From the NCBI RefSeq assembly GCF_016808335.1, contig NC_053145.1, positions 30,639,120 to 30,703,119 of the forward strand: DNA of 64,000 nucleotides. The letters run 5' to 3'. The notes below the pieces were generated by a model that worked only from the letters and a program-made list of their open reading frames with translations, was not told the DNA's origin and ran no database searches. The position numbers were made by a program, and so were the translations under genes. The first letter of the stretch is position 1, and each line of letters begins with the position of its first letter. Source of the DNA: Panicum virgatum. Lineage: Eukaryota; Streptophyta; Magnoliopsida; Poales; Poaceae. Positions 45,730-55,680 of this stretch are shown in pieces.

Positions 45730-45891
45730 AATGAACGTAGAGTACTGTAGAGCTTGAGTGCGTTTAGCAATTATAAAAGAATAAACAGTAATAAATAGAA
45801 CAAACGAAACAATGAACGTAGAGTACTGTAGAGCTTGAGTGCGTTTAGCAATTATAAAAGAATAAACAGTAATAAATAGAACAAACGAAAC
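45730..45891. repeat. perfect 81-bp tandem duplication
   Basis: 45730-45810 and 45811-45891 appear identical, both starting AATGAACGTAGAGTACTG. It lies between the second gene and the right subterminal array. Perfect identity suggests a recent slip. Confidence 0.9.
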
Positions 45892-45909
45892 TGGATTTGG
45901 GAAAAAAGG

Positions 45910-46136
45910 GAAAAGGTCATTGGTACAGGTTGGAAATACCAACCGGTACCAAAGGGGCTGCCACCTTACGTCAGCGAAGCAGCCTCTTTGGTACCGGCTG
46001 GTATTTCCAACCGGTACCAATCGAGGCCTAAGGCACTGGTTGAAAAACCCGGTGTCTTAAGTAGAGGCCAATGGTCGCGGTTGCGGGGCACCGGTTGGGA
46101 AACCGGTGCCTTTAGCCTTTTTCAGCCGGTGCCCAA
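45910..46136. repeat. right subterminal repeat array of the large CACTA
   Basis: Repeated ACCGGTTG, CAACCGGTACC and GGTACCGGCTGG motifs mirror the left array. Confidence 0.7.
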
Positions 46137-46295
46137 GGCCTGTTTTCTAGTAGTGTTTGAAATGAGCGGCACCGCCAAATCCGTAGTGTATTGAGGTGGG
46201 TTAAAAAGGGTTGTATTATGTAATGGGGCAGGGCGGAGCAGGTTCTATGTAAATGCGGATTGGGATGGGTGGTTGGGCTGAAATGGATACTTCAT

Positions 46296-47046
46296 GCAAA
46301 ATAGTATGACTATATATAAATGTCGGTCCCGTATTAAGAGTTGGATTCTGGCAATAAAATCTCGCGTTCACACTATAAATTTTTTTATCGAAATTGACTG
46401 AAATTTATAGAAAATTACTCAGTATGACTAGCAGTTATTTTGCGAGAAGCATTGTGGCTAGAATTACACGTGGGTCCCACGTCAATAGTCGGACCCTAGA
46501 AATAAAATCTCGCGTTCACACTAAATTTTTTTATCGAAATTGACCGAAATTTGTTGGAGATGATTCAGTAAGACTAGTAGATAATCTGTGCAAAACAGTA
46601 TGACTAGAGTTACAGGTGGACGCTGCGTCAAGAGCCGGACCCAAAAATTAAAACCACACGTTCGCACTATAAAATTTTATTGAAATTGATTGAAATTTTT
46701 TTGAGATGACTCAGTATGACTAGGAGCTACTATGTGCAAATCAGTGTAGCTAGAGTTACAGGTGGGCCCATGTCAAGACCCGGACCCTAAAACTAAAACC
46801 TCGCGTTCATATTATAAAATTTTATCGAAATTGAGCGAAATTTGTTGGAGATTACTCAGTATAACTTGCAGCTGTACTGTGCAAAACAGTGTTACTAGAC
46901 CAACACAAAGGTTTCACGTAAAGATCCGGACTCTTGAAATAAAACCTCGTGTTTACACTCTAAAATTTTATCAAATTAAATGAATTTTTTTGGAGATAAA
47001 TTATTATGACTAGCAGCTACTCATGCAAAACAGTGTGACAAAAACT
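46296..47046. repeat. tandem array, five monomers of about 146 bp
   Basis: The landmark CTCGCGTTCACA or a variant occurs at 46361, 46509, 46655, 46800 and 46946, a spacing of 145-148 bp. Each unit also has AGTATGACTAG, TTACAGGTGG and TTTTATCGAAATTGA-type blocks. The units have diverged from each other, so the array is old. No coding sequence. Confidence 0.85.
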
Positions 47047-47304
47047 ACACTATAATTTTTTTTAGGAAACAGCTTCTTATTCAGTGTGAGGCGGCGACAC
47101 ATGCATCGGCTGTGCTAGCTCATGCGCCACGCTATTCTTCTCTCTCTTTACATGTTTAAACACAACTATCGGCAAATTCTTAGCTACCTCTACCGTCTCC
47201 TTGATGATGAAAGCCAACAGGACCTCTGGGCTCCGGGTCTTGAGAGGAGATTGATGGCATTCAGGCAGTCAGACTCCAGAATGGTGGGTTGGGGAACCCA
47301 CCTC

Positions 47305-48290
47305 TCAGGATGGCAGCGGATCGGTTTCGGGGCGGGTATCCGCGGTTTTCGGGTTTCGGGTTCGGTTTCTGATTTTCACCTGCAGATTTGCGGGTTCGGG
47401 TACCCGAAATATTTCGGGTTTGGGGCGGATCTGTAAATACATCTGCGGAGCTCCATCGGGCCCCCGAAAATTTGAGTCCACAGCCCACTAGCAGCCCATT
47501 TAGAACCCTAGCTATATAAGTAACTGAGTCAGTGAGTCGTCATCCCGACCCGACCCCCCCCCCCCACCTCGGCGCCTCCGCCTGGCCCCTGGAGTTGTCA
47601 TCCCCCCCCCCGACCGGTCGGCCTCCTCCGCCTTCTTCCGCGCCTCGGCGTCTGCGAGCGCGCCGTTCCCGTTGCGACCCGCATTGGGCGCCGCCTGATC
47701 CCTCTCCACACCGCCATTCCTCCTTCGCGCGTCAGCGCGCCCGCCTCCTCCCCTCCCCGCGTCCGGGTCCGCCTCCTCGCGGCCGAACCCCGGCCGGATC
47801 TCGAGCTCGCCGCGTAGGTCGATGCAGCGGCGCGGGCGGCCCCCGTGCCCGCCGCCGCGTCCGCGCCCGGGCGCGGGCCCGCGCTCCAGGTCCAGCGGCG
47901 GCGCGGGCTCGAGGTCATCCTCCGTGTCTGGGTACGGGTCCCGCCGCTGCTCCGGCGCCGGGCGGCGGGAGGTGGCCGTCGGAGGAGGCGGTGGTGGCTG
48001 CGGCGGCGGCGCGGCCGAGGAGTTGGACTCCCGCGAGAAGAAGGCGGAGGAGTGGAAGCCCGTGCGGCGCGCCCAGGAGCGCAGCTCCCGCGGGTTGTGG
48101 TCGCGGTTGTTGCCCATAAACAGCGGGTTTCGAATTATCCGTTCGGTTTTGGGTATCCGCGGGTTTCGGTCTTGGGTTTGAATTTGTACCCGAATAGGAG
48201 TTCGGGTCGGGTTCGGGTTTCAAGTTCGGGTTTCGGTTTTGGGTGCCCAGATACTCCACCTGAACCGAACCCGACCCGTTGCCATCCTTA
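47305..48290. mobile_element. Ac-like hAT element (986 bp) with GC-rich cargo
   Basis: 8-bp target duplication CCCACCTC (47297-47304 and 48291-48298). The inverted ends TCAGGATGGCAGCGGATCGG and TAAGGATGGCAACGGGTCGG (read from the right) resemble hAT termini of the TAGGGATGG kind. Subterminal CGGGTTTCGGGTTCGG repeats lie at both sides. The inner 47510-48120 is very GC-rich and carries the minus-strand reading frame described next. No transposase is encoded. Confidence 0.9.
47512..48117 (-). pseudogene. proline-rich frame inside the hAT element, possible captured gene piece
   Basis: A 201-residue minus-strand frame starts MGNNRDHNPRELRSWARRTG and continues with Pro-, Arg- and Gly-rich low-complexity sequence. 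The opening SWARRTGFHSSAFFSRES resembles the N-terminal SWAKKTGF motif I associate with plant nucleobase-ascorbate transporters of the NAT11/12 type, whose N-terminal tails are also Pro-rich. No membrane segment follows, so at most an N-terminal exon is present. GC-rich chance frames are common, so the gene origin is a suggestion only. Confidence 0.35.
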
Positions 48291-48453
48291 CCCACCTCCT
48301 CTGCATTTGATGCATTTTGGAGCACCCCCGACGCCTATAGGAGGGCGGCTCCTTTCTCATCTCGTATCACTACACCATAGCTGGATTTTCTGCTTTCCGT
48401 GAAAGCACCGTCAACATTTACCTTGATTCTAGCAGCCCCAGGAACCTTACAAC

Positions 48454-48962
48454 CAGGGTTAAAAAAACCGACCGGTCCGGTCAAACCGCCGCCCTCCGGT
48501 AGCGGTTTACCGGACCGGTTTGACCGGTAACCGGTGGAAACCGGTTGAATTCAAATCCAAATTCAAATAAATTCAAAAACTCCCGTGCAACCGGTTCCGA
48601 CCGGTTTCCCAGCCGGTTTTACCGGTTTACCGGTCGGTTTGACCGGTTTGAATTCAAATCCAAATTCAAAAACTCACGTGCAACCGGTTTACCGTCCGGT
48701 TTGACCGGTTTGACCGGTGGGCCTTAATGGGCCGGCCCATTTTTTCTTTTTCTTTTTTGTTTTAATTTTAAATCTCCGCAAACTATACTAAATGAACGAA
48801 TTTTTGAGAAAATTTGACACCATTAAATTCATCGCACCTTGAAGTATTTTTAGGGAATTTTTGGGAATTTTTCATTTTTTGAATTTAAATTTAAATTTTG
48901 AATTTTGGCCGGTTGGGTACCGGTCGAAACCGGACCGGTTCCCACCGGTTTGGGGAACCCTG
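48454..48962. mobile_element. hAT-type MITE (509 bp) rich in ACCGGT
   Basis: The inverted ends start CAGGGTT on both sides. Flanks CTTACAAC (48446-48453) and CTTCCAAC (48963-48970) match in 7 of 8 bases as target duplication. Inside, ACCGGTTT/AAACCGGT units repeat densely (48470-48720 and 48905-48955), along with two copies of a GAATTCAAATCCAAATTC stretch. No coding sequence. Confidence 0.8.
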
Positions 48963-48987
48963 CTTCCAACACGGTGTCGCCCGGTCA

Positions 48988-49219
48988 GCCCTATTTAGTT
49001 CCCAAGAAATTTTTTACAGTACCCGTCACATCGAATCTTCGGACACATACATAAAGTATTAAATGCAGTTGAAAAAAATAACTAATTATACAGTCTAACT
49101 GATTTGCACAAGCTGAATCTTTTAAACCTAATTAATTCATAATTGGACATTATTTATCAAATAACAATGAAATGTGTTACTGTACCAAAACCCAAACTTT
49201 TTCACCAACTAAACACACC
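48988..49219. mobile_element. MITE with TTTAGTT ends
   Basis: Inverted ends GCCCTATTTAGTTCCC and GGTGTGTTTAGTTGGTG (read from the right). Inner ATCGAATCTTCGGACACATAC is typical of a very common grass MITE family that begins GGCC-TTTAGTTCC. The target duplication is not clear, so edges are good to a few bases only. Confidence 0.65.
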
Positions 49220-49440
49220 TAGGCTTCTTTCCTTTGGTTTGTGGTAGGCCCTCCTGTCGGATCATGTCTAACGTTTCCCAATAGTTTAGCAGGAAGTTTA
49301 CTGAGCTCATGATGGACAGCTTACGGTTTGTATGCGTCAGCTCATTGCGGATGAACCAAGCTCTCCATAGAATGAGCACCAACCGCCCAGCGTACTCCGC
49401 GTCAGACTTATCGATCAGGCGAACTACCCGTTCCATCTAG

Positions 49441-51599
49441 CTCTCATATGCATGTTAACAATTACAAATCGATATTTCTGGTCTCACCGCAGGAGAGCAT
49501 GGTATCCTAACAAAGGGTCCATTTCTTCAGAGAAATTACTTTAAAAAAATTCTCAACAGTGGACCTATTGAACAGTTACAAGTGATTAACGCCTCCCAGC
49601 TTCTAACTAAACCAATGCAGTTCATGCAAGAAAATGGGCAGCTTACTCAGACGGGCGACACATAGCATGGCACGAACAGGACCCGTCACGTCACTGGGCC
49701 AATGCAAGGCATACATGCATATACAGATGCGCTCCCGTCACTTTTGGTCAGAATATGTGCGTCGCTACTCTCCCCAGCTGAAATGGAGGCAGGTCGAGAG
49801 ATCGGCATGATCGCCGATGATCCAGGGAGCGATACGCTGACGGCTGACCCGTCGTCCGTGGGCATCGATACCACCTTGTGCGTATGCGCCGCGGTGCCTC
49901 TCCCTTTTCGTATCGCCTTTCGCCACTTCAATGATCGGCAGGCCACCATCGTGTTCTGAATTTCGTGTGCCAGATGTATCGGCGAGCGGTCACCGATCCG
50001 TCACTGACACTGCGCGTCGTCCGTCTTTCCAATGCGTCTACATCTTGGTCCAGTGCGGGCATGGCGTGGTGAATGCCCTAACTGTACATAGGCTTTCAGG
50101 AATGACATGTGTTCCGGTCATCAGGATAGGGGACTGGTTCCGAGATTTCGAGGTGAATAAAGGTTAGGGATTCTAGCTGGTGTGATGCTTATGGTACACC
50201 TGTTACTCTTTTTTTTCGATTTGAATAAAGGTTGCGGTATATGAAAATTTTTCAAGGATTCGAGAGAACACTATAAGGTCATCATGATTTTTCTATAACA
50301 TTATTTGCATTCAACTGAATGATAGGATTTTTTCCCAACAGTCAGAGTAAAGGTGTTTAGGAATACATCAGGCACGCGCAGTTGATTACTAAAGCATTAG
50401 AAGATGGATCTTCTTCAGTCCTGATTGATAGGTTGTTACCAACCAGAATTAAAAGGTTTTGGACTCCCAGGATTGTAATACCAGCCAAGACTAAAGATAA
50501 ACCTTTAGTTCCAGTTGAAGAGTCCAACAGTGACTAAATACCTCTTCCAGCCCATGACCATTGGAGCCGGGACTAATGTCTTTATTAGTCTTTGGGTCCA
50601 ACGGCAGTGCGGACAACAAATGTGCAGTACTAAAGATTCTTTTTGTACTATTATTATTATTATTACCAGGAGGAGGTAAGCATGGCCGCACTTCCAGGCT
50701 TCCAATCAGTCCCAACCCGAGAACGGTCTCTGCCGGGCCATGTTGAGATACTGAGGCCCGCCGGTGTGAGACAGGCAGAGCCCCGCGGAGATACTCGCTC
50801 TGCCGACCGCCCGGCCGGGCAAAGGCCGGCTTTCCCTTTTCTTTCGGCACGGCGCAACAAGGACTGTTCGACGAAAAGGCAGCCCCTCTCCGATCCTCTT
50901 CCTCCTCCGTGCTCGACGCGCGTGCGCCACTTCCACTTCCCATCATCGCTTTGCCACCAATTCCGCACGACCACGCATAGCTTGGCTGCCCCATCTTCCG
51001 CGCGCGTATCTAGCCAAAAGGATCAACGATCTGGCATTGATTTTGGAGGAAGCTTTTTGGTTTTGCATTGGGTACGTGATGGCAACAGTTCGCGGGAGCC
51101 CATCATACTCATGGAGCTGAGCAACGAAGAAATTAAGCATGGCGGCGGAACATGCTGCAAAAGATCAACCGGGGGGATCGATAGTGGATCGCTGGTCATC
51201 ACATGGACATGGAGAATTACAAGAGGTACATGTCTACCGATCGCGTATCGTGCACAGAGGGTCGGCTGCACTCTCTGAAGATGGCTCACAGAGTCACAGC
51301 AGGCGCGCGCACAGTGCGAGCGATCGGTGACCGGTCGGTCTAGGCCTCGGCCGACGCCCGACGGTGATGAGCGGCGCTGGCAGGGACGACAAGCAGATGC
51401 GCACGCGGGTATCGCGCGACGTGCGGTGCGGTCCCGGACCCGGAGCGCGTGCGTACTCGCTCGCCACATAGACTGCCGGCCGTCGGGGGCGGTGCCCGAC
51501 GCTGCCAGAACCGGACAAGGACCAACCACCTCTATAACTACTGCCGTCCACAAGTATCACCTTGCTCTTGGCCTCCTGCATAATGGAGTAACATACATC
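49441..51599. other. no confident gene
   Basis: Mixed composition. 50395-50650 has CTTTAGT-CC-GTTG and AACC-GGACTAAA motifs of a decayed MITE- or CACTA-type repeat and a short ATT microsatellite (50646-50664). 50640-51560 has several overlapping open frames on both strands but none with a recognised domain. GCGTGCGTACTCGC at about 51448 weakly recalls the SWEET4 promoter block, but too little matches to claim homology. Confidence 0.4.
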
Positions 51600-51960
51600 C
51601 CGGCTTAGCCTTGTTGTCGCTTAAGAACTGGACCATTTACTGCACAATCAGAGATTCATGAAGAGCACAAGTCTGAACCCATTCCGCTGCCAGCTTGATG
51701 TCCTCCTTACATACCAGAGCTTCTTTTGTTTTGAGCGGAATAGTTTCATTCCATTAAACCATCGGCACGGCCAAATCGCCAGAGCTTCCTCTTCCTCTGC
51801 ATTAGATGCATCAAAAATAACTTGCCATACCGGCGGCTATACCGTGCCAGTACGACTTTTAACGGGGAGTCATGGGCTGTACACAACTGGTCTTGGTCCA
51901 TTGACCACAAACCCAAGTACTACTAGTACCCTCAGGTACTCGGATTGTAGCTGCCTAGCT
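51600..51960 (-). pseudogene. LINE RNase H domain remnant
   Basis: Minus-strand pieces read VIFDASNAEEEEALA and RNGFRLVLFMN-type sequence, matching the middle of the plant LINE RNase H-like (RVT_3) domain. Frame shifts and stops are present. Confidence 0.5.
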
Positions 51961-51969
51961 GAGAACTGA

Positions 51970-52884
51970 ATCTAGTACAGACATCAGGGGCATTGTAATT
52001 CGCGGCATTAAACATGAACCCACGGTAGAATCCAGGCCCCAGTGCCGGGCTACCGGCAAGGGCAATAATCCGGGCAATTCTAATACAAACGGTACCTGAT
52101 CATACATGTACCATTGGGTCTTTAGGACATGATGAATTACACCCCACAAATCTGGTTTCGCGATGATCGACCGTCAGGTTCGAAACCAGCAACTACCGAT
52201 GGACATGTGGGCGGATCCTGCCGTGAGCCCGTGACACATTTGTTTATTTCCACGTGAGGAGCCCAGGCTTATCTTTCCAAATCCCTTTTCCTGCTGCATT
52301 CATTTTTCATTTCGCTTCCTCAATCTCCAACATCAGATCGATTGGAGCAGCAGTGACCAGGGTGTGAAAGAACGGCGGCGCTGGCGCGGTTGTCCTTTTT
52401 CCCTTTCTCGTCCTCTCATTTCCTCTCGCATTCTTTTCTCGAGGGTGGCCTGGTGCGAGGGCGCATCAGCAGCCCGCGAAGGGCGTGCGGTGCTGCGCAG
52501 GTGCCTACAGCTTAGCAGCGTCCAGCACAGATCGAGCGATTGGGGAACGCAGAGTTCCAACCTGGTAGCCATGACATCCGACAATTTTCTATTTAAATAA
52601 GTTACAAATATAACTTTTATTTTTCTTTTTTTGCGAGAAACCTTTTCTTTTTCTAGATAAGTTTTATTTCGTTTGCATAATTTGCACATATAGATGTTCT
52701 GAACAAATTTTATCCGATAATTTGTACATAAAAATTATATATACATAAGTTTATTACTTAACAAAAATAGAAAGGGGTGGAAAATAAAACTTCCTAAAAA
52801 GGAACGCACTAAGAAATCCCCATTACACCCTCATTCATAATTTCCAACGGCATAAGTCATTTTTCCAATTGACTGTACAACACA
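51970..52884. other. no gene or repeat recognised
   Basis: Mixed then AT-rich DNA. The 118-residue minus-strand frame at 52333-52689 has no recognised domain. Confidence 0.4.
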
Positions 52885-53386
52885 TGTTGGCACGAAATTT
52901 GGCCAAACACACTTGAATGTGCTAGAACGTGCGGATGATCATCAAAATGATCAGCAGCGACGAAGCTCTGTGCCCACCGGACAGACCGGCGGGACGAACC
53001 GGACGAGCTGGTTATAAAGAACCTCACATAGACCTACCACCTCAAGCTTAGGAGGACCTCCATCGGAGCTCGAAAAATTAGGGTTGTTCTAAGCTCAGTT
53101 AGGCCAATTAGAATGTTTTCAAGCACCGTGGAGACGCATGAAGAACAACAAATTAGGATTTGAAACAGGCTATGGTTTGAGAGGTAAAAAGTAGATGAAC
53201 ATTGTTGAAACGATTAGGATTACCCTCAATCGGCCTTAGCCTTCATATATATAGGTCCGGGAAGACGTACCCCTTCCAAGTCGATTTACATGAGGATTCC
53301 TAATAGGAGTACAAATCTAAACCTGCTCTGATTACCATTGGCCAGACAAAGTCGGCCTCGACATTTGCTAATTTTGGCTGTCAACA
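52885..53386 (-). repeat. solo LTR related to the Gypsy pair
   Basis: 502 bp. On the minus strand it begins TGTTGACAGCCAAAATTAGC, close to the LTR start at 55147 and of the nested element at 20111. It has a TATA-like CTATATATATG (about 53247) and the same GGGGTACGTCTTCCC context before it. No inner sequence is next to it. Flanks (ACACA and ACCTC) do not match, so its target duplication has decayed or it arose by unequal recombination. Confidence 0.75.
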
Positions 53387-53395
53387 ACCTCTAAT

Positions 53396-54361
53396 CACTA
53401 CTACCCAAAAAAAAATAACCGAGGCCTTTTTAACCCCCCCAGACGGGCAGGAAATATAACCGCCTCGGTTAATAGCAGGCATTAACGAAGGCGGTCATTT
53501 TCTTATTTACCGAGGCGGTTAAAAAAACACCTATCAAAATCCATTAACCGAGACGGTCACTATTAAAATGACCACATCGGTTAATACCCCTATTTTTGGA
53601 GGCTGACTCCTTATAAAGAACTGTCTCAGTTAATAGACTGAGCCCAATAGAAGCCCATAAAAGCCTGTGGCCAACTGTCCGCTCTTAGGGTGCGGACTGT
53701 CCGCGAGATCAGACGTCCCAAATTACACTGCAGAGGTTCGGACGTCCGATCTCACGGAAGGTCCGTCCGAGGCTCTACAAATCCATGCTCTGCCTTCTTG
53801 CCGCTTTCAAACTCTCTCTCCCGCCCTCCCTTCCCCCCTCCCTTCCTCCTCTCCTGCGCGGGGCCGGATACGGCGGCGGATGTGATGGCGACGGCACGGC
53901 TCCCTCTCCTCCATCCGCGGCCGCAGCAGGGCGGCGGCGAGGTGGTGCGGATCCGACGCAGGCGAAGCTCCCTCCCTTGTAAGCCCTCACCTTTCATCTC
54001 TCAGATTCTTCGCTCACCTTCTTTCCCTCGCAGATCCGTTGTTAATGGCGGCGGTGGCGGGACGCGGCGGCAGATCCGATCAGGTGGGCCCCCCGCGGTG
54101 GCAGATCCGGCCAATAGGGCCGTCACGGCGGGGGCGCGGGCGGGACGTGGCTGGCGCAAGCCGCGGCGGCAGCCGATGGGCTCAGCGGGTCCATGATGAT
54201 CTCGGCGGACTTTTTTTTATTTTTCTATTCGATTAATCAAGGTGGGTCAGCAACTACCTCAAAAAATACTCCATTTATTGTGATGTTTGCTCTGTGGCAG
54301 TTGGGTTGCCCGCCTCTAAAAGTCTTTTTCAACCGCCTCGAAAAAAATTATTTGAGTAGTG
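53396..54361. mobile_element. non-autonomous CACTA element (966 bp) with GC-rich cargo
   Basis: Ends CACTACTACCCAAA on the left and CACTACTCAAATAA read from the right, with AAT on both sides (53393-53395 and 54362-54364). Subterminal ACCGAGGCGGT-type motifs recall the right end of the CACTA at 34976. The inner 53660-54200 is GC-rich with open frames but no recognised domain; it could be captured host DNA. Confidence 0.85.
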
Positions 54362-54394
54362 AATTGTAGTAGTGCCCTATATTACTATACGTAC

Positions 54395-55146
54395 TCCATC
54401 CCCGAACGGCTGTTGAATGTGGTTGGCTCGCCTCATCCTAATCATGTGGCGTGCTTGGCATGTTCGGAACAAGTGGACTCATGAGGGTAGATGGATCAAC
54501 GGGTTAGATCGGAGATGAATTTCCTGCTGGGAGTCGCGGTTAGCATCTGACAACAGGGATTTTATGACGACAACGGAAAAGCAGTAGTGCAGGCTGATAC
54601 ATTGCAAATAGCACCTGGCAAGCAGAAATCTATGGAGACTTGGAAGCCGCCGCAGGAAGGGTGGATCAAGGTGAACACGTAGATGGTGCCTATGCGGCTG
54701 GCATTGGTATAATCATCAGAGACCAAGACCACTGTGGCAAAGTTCTGTTGACGGCATGGAAGGCCCAGTTTGACGATGCAGGTTCAGCTGAGGAAGTGGA
54801 AGCGCTGGCTTGTAGAGAGGGACTGAACCGGGCAGCAGAATGGATCCAGGAACAGAGGATTCTTGAGTCTGATTGCTCCACGACATCGGGTATTTGGCTA
54901 AGAGCCCGGCGAAGCAACGAGCACCTTCATTCTTCTCTGTCCAGGAGGCGCTGCTGGAGGCTGGCAAATTGGCCTAAGGTCTTGAAACCATATAACTTCC
55001 GAGTTCTGACCCGGTTTTGGAACCAAGCATATCCGGCACGCAGAAAACACGCGCGCGACGTACTCGATCAGGTTGTTGGTGGAGCGTTGACAAACATGAT
55101 CCGGACTGCCTCGAGGCGCGGGAAACACGGGTCGGAACCTGCACTG
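54395..55146 (+). pseudogene. LINE 3' part (RNase H domain), cut by a Gypsy LTR
   Basis: The plus strand reads LILIMWRAWHVRNKWTHEG, like the LINE at 49400, then WKPPQEGWIKVNT, AGIGIIIRDQDHCGKVLLTAW and AEEVEALACREGLNRAAEW of the RVT_3-type RNase H domain. Several shifts and stops are present. The Gypsy LTR starts at 55147 within the 3' region. Confidence 0.7.
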
Positions 55147-55632
55147 TGTTGGCAGCCAAAATTGGCCGACCGGTCAGACCGGTCTGGTCCTGTGTAATCC
55201 GAATCAGGTTAGATTTGATTTATAGAGTCTGTTTGTAATCCGATTTGGAAGGGGTACGTCCTCCCCCGGCCTATAAATATAAAGGCCACGGCAGATTGAG
55301 GTCCTTCTACCCAATCGAATCAATCAATTTACAATTTTCTTATTTTTCTCGAAACCCTAGTTTTTCCAATATCGTGCTGTTCTTTGCTCGTCTCTACGGC
55401 GTTAAAGGACGTCTTGGGTGGCCTGCCGACCTCAAGACAACCCTAGATCTTCGAGCTCCGACGGGGTCCCTCCCGAACTTGAGGTTCTAGGTCTTCGCGA
55501 AGCTCTCTACGCCCAACCGGTCTGATCGGTTGGCGCGACCGGTCTGATCGGTCGCCGTGGTCTTCGTCTGGTTCTGATCGTTGCGATCCTGCGCGTTCTA
55601 GCGCTTGTGTGTTGGCCAATTCTGCGTCAACA
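55147..55632 (+). repeat. 5' LTR of the Tat-like Gypsy element
   Basis: 486 bp, TGTTGGCAGCC to GCGTCAACA. It has a TATA box (TATAAATA, 55272-55279) in CGGCCTATAAATATAAAGGC and GACCGGTC palindromes at 55164-55182 and 55516-55552. The primer-site region TTAGCGACTCCGCTGGGGA lies just downstream (about 55640-55658). Confidence 0.85.
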
Positions 55633-55680
55633 TACTTTTTAGCGACTCCGCTGGGGAAAGATCTGAGTTCATCGGGCGCA

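Larger units (their letters stand above)
35529..46155 (+). mobile_element. full-length CACTA (En/Spm) transposon, 10.6 kb
   Basis: Perfect 19-bp terminal inverted repeats CACTACTAGAAAACAGGCC (35529-35547 and the complement at 46137-46155), with TTT on both sides (35526-35528 and 46156-46158) as target duplication. The subterminal regions (35550-35930 and 45910-46140) hold many ACCGGTTG/CAACCGGT palindromes. It has two genes in the same orientation: a TNP2-type transposase (36228-39583) and a second gene with a ULP1-like end (42178-45553). Both have stops, so the element is not autonomous now, but the intact ends could still be moved by a related transposase. Confidence 0.95.
47058..49440 (-). 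pseudogene. LINE 3' end (RNase H domain), split by three insertions
   Basis: On the minus strand, 49436-49209 reads LVLILWRAWFIRNELTH, a conserved part of plant LINE polymerases after zf-RVT. The RNase H-like domain (RVT_3 type) follows: KVNVDGAFTESRKSSYGVVIRDE (about 48435-48370) and ILESDCLNAINLL (about 47280), then VKREKNSVAHELAQ near 47130. The 3' end has an oligo-A at 47058-47065 on that strand. The parts are separated by elements at 48988-49219, 48454-48962 and 47305-48290. Their removal restores one continuous domain order. Confidence 0.75.

Noticed and set aside
46296..47046. Centromeric satellite
   Set aside because: Monomer length is suggestive, but five diverged units amid transposons are not evidence of a centromere.
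50643..51278. 211-residue plus-strand open frame and a possible third SWEET4 promoter near 51450
   Set aside because: No SWEET exon or domain follows; only a short GCGTGCGTACT-like match, too little for homology.
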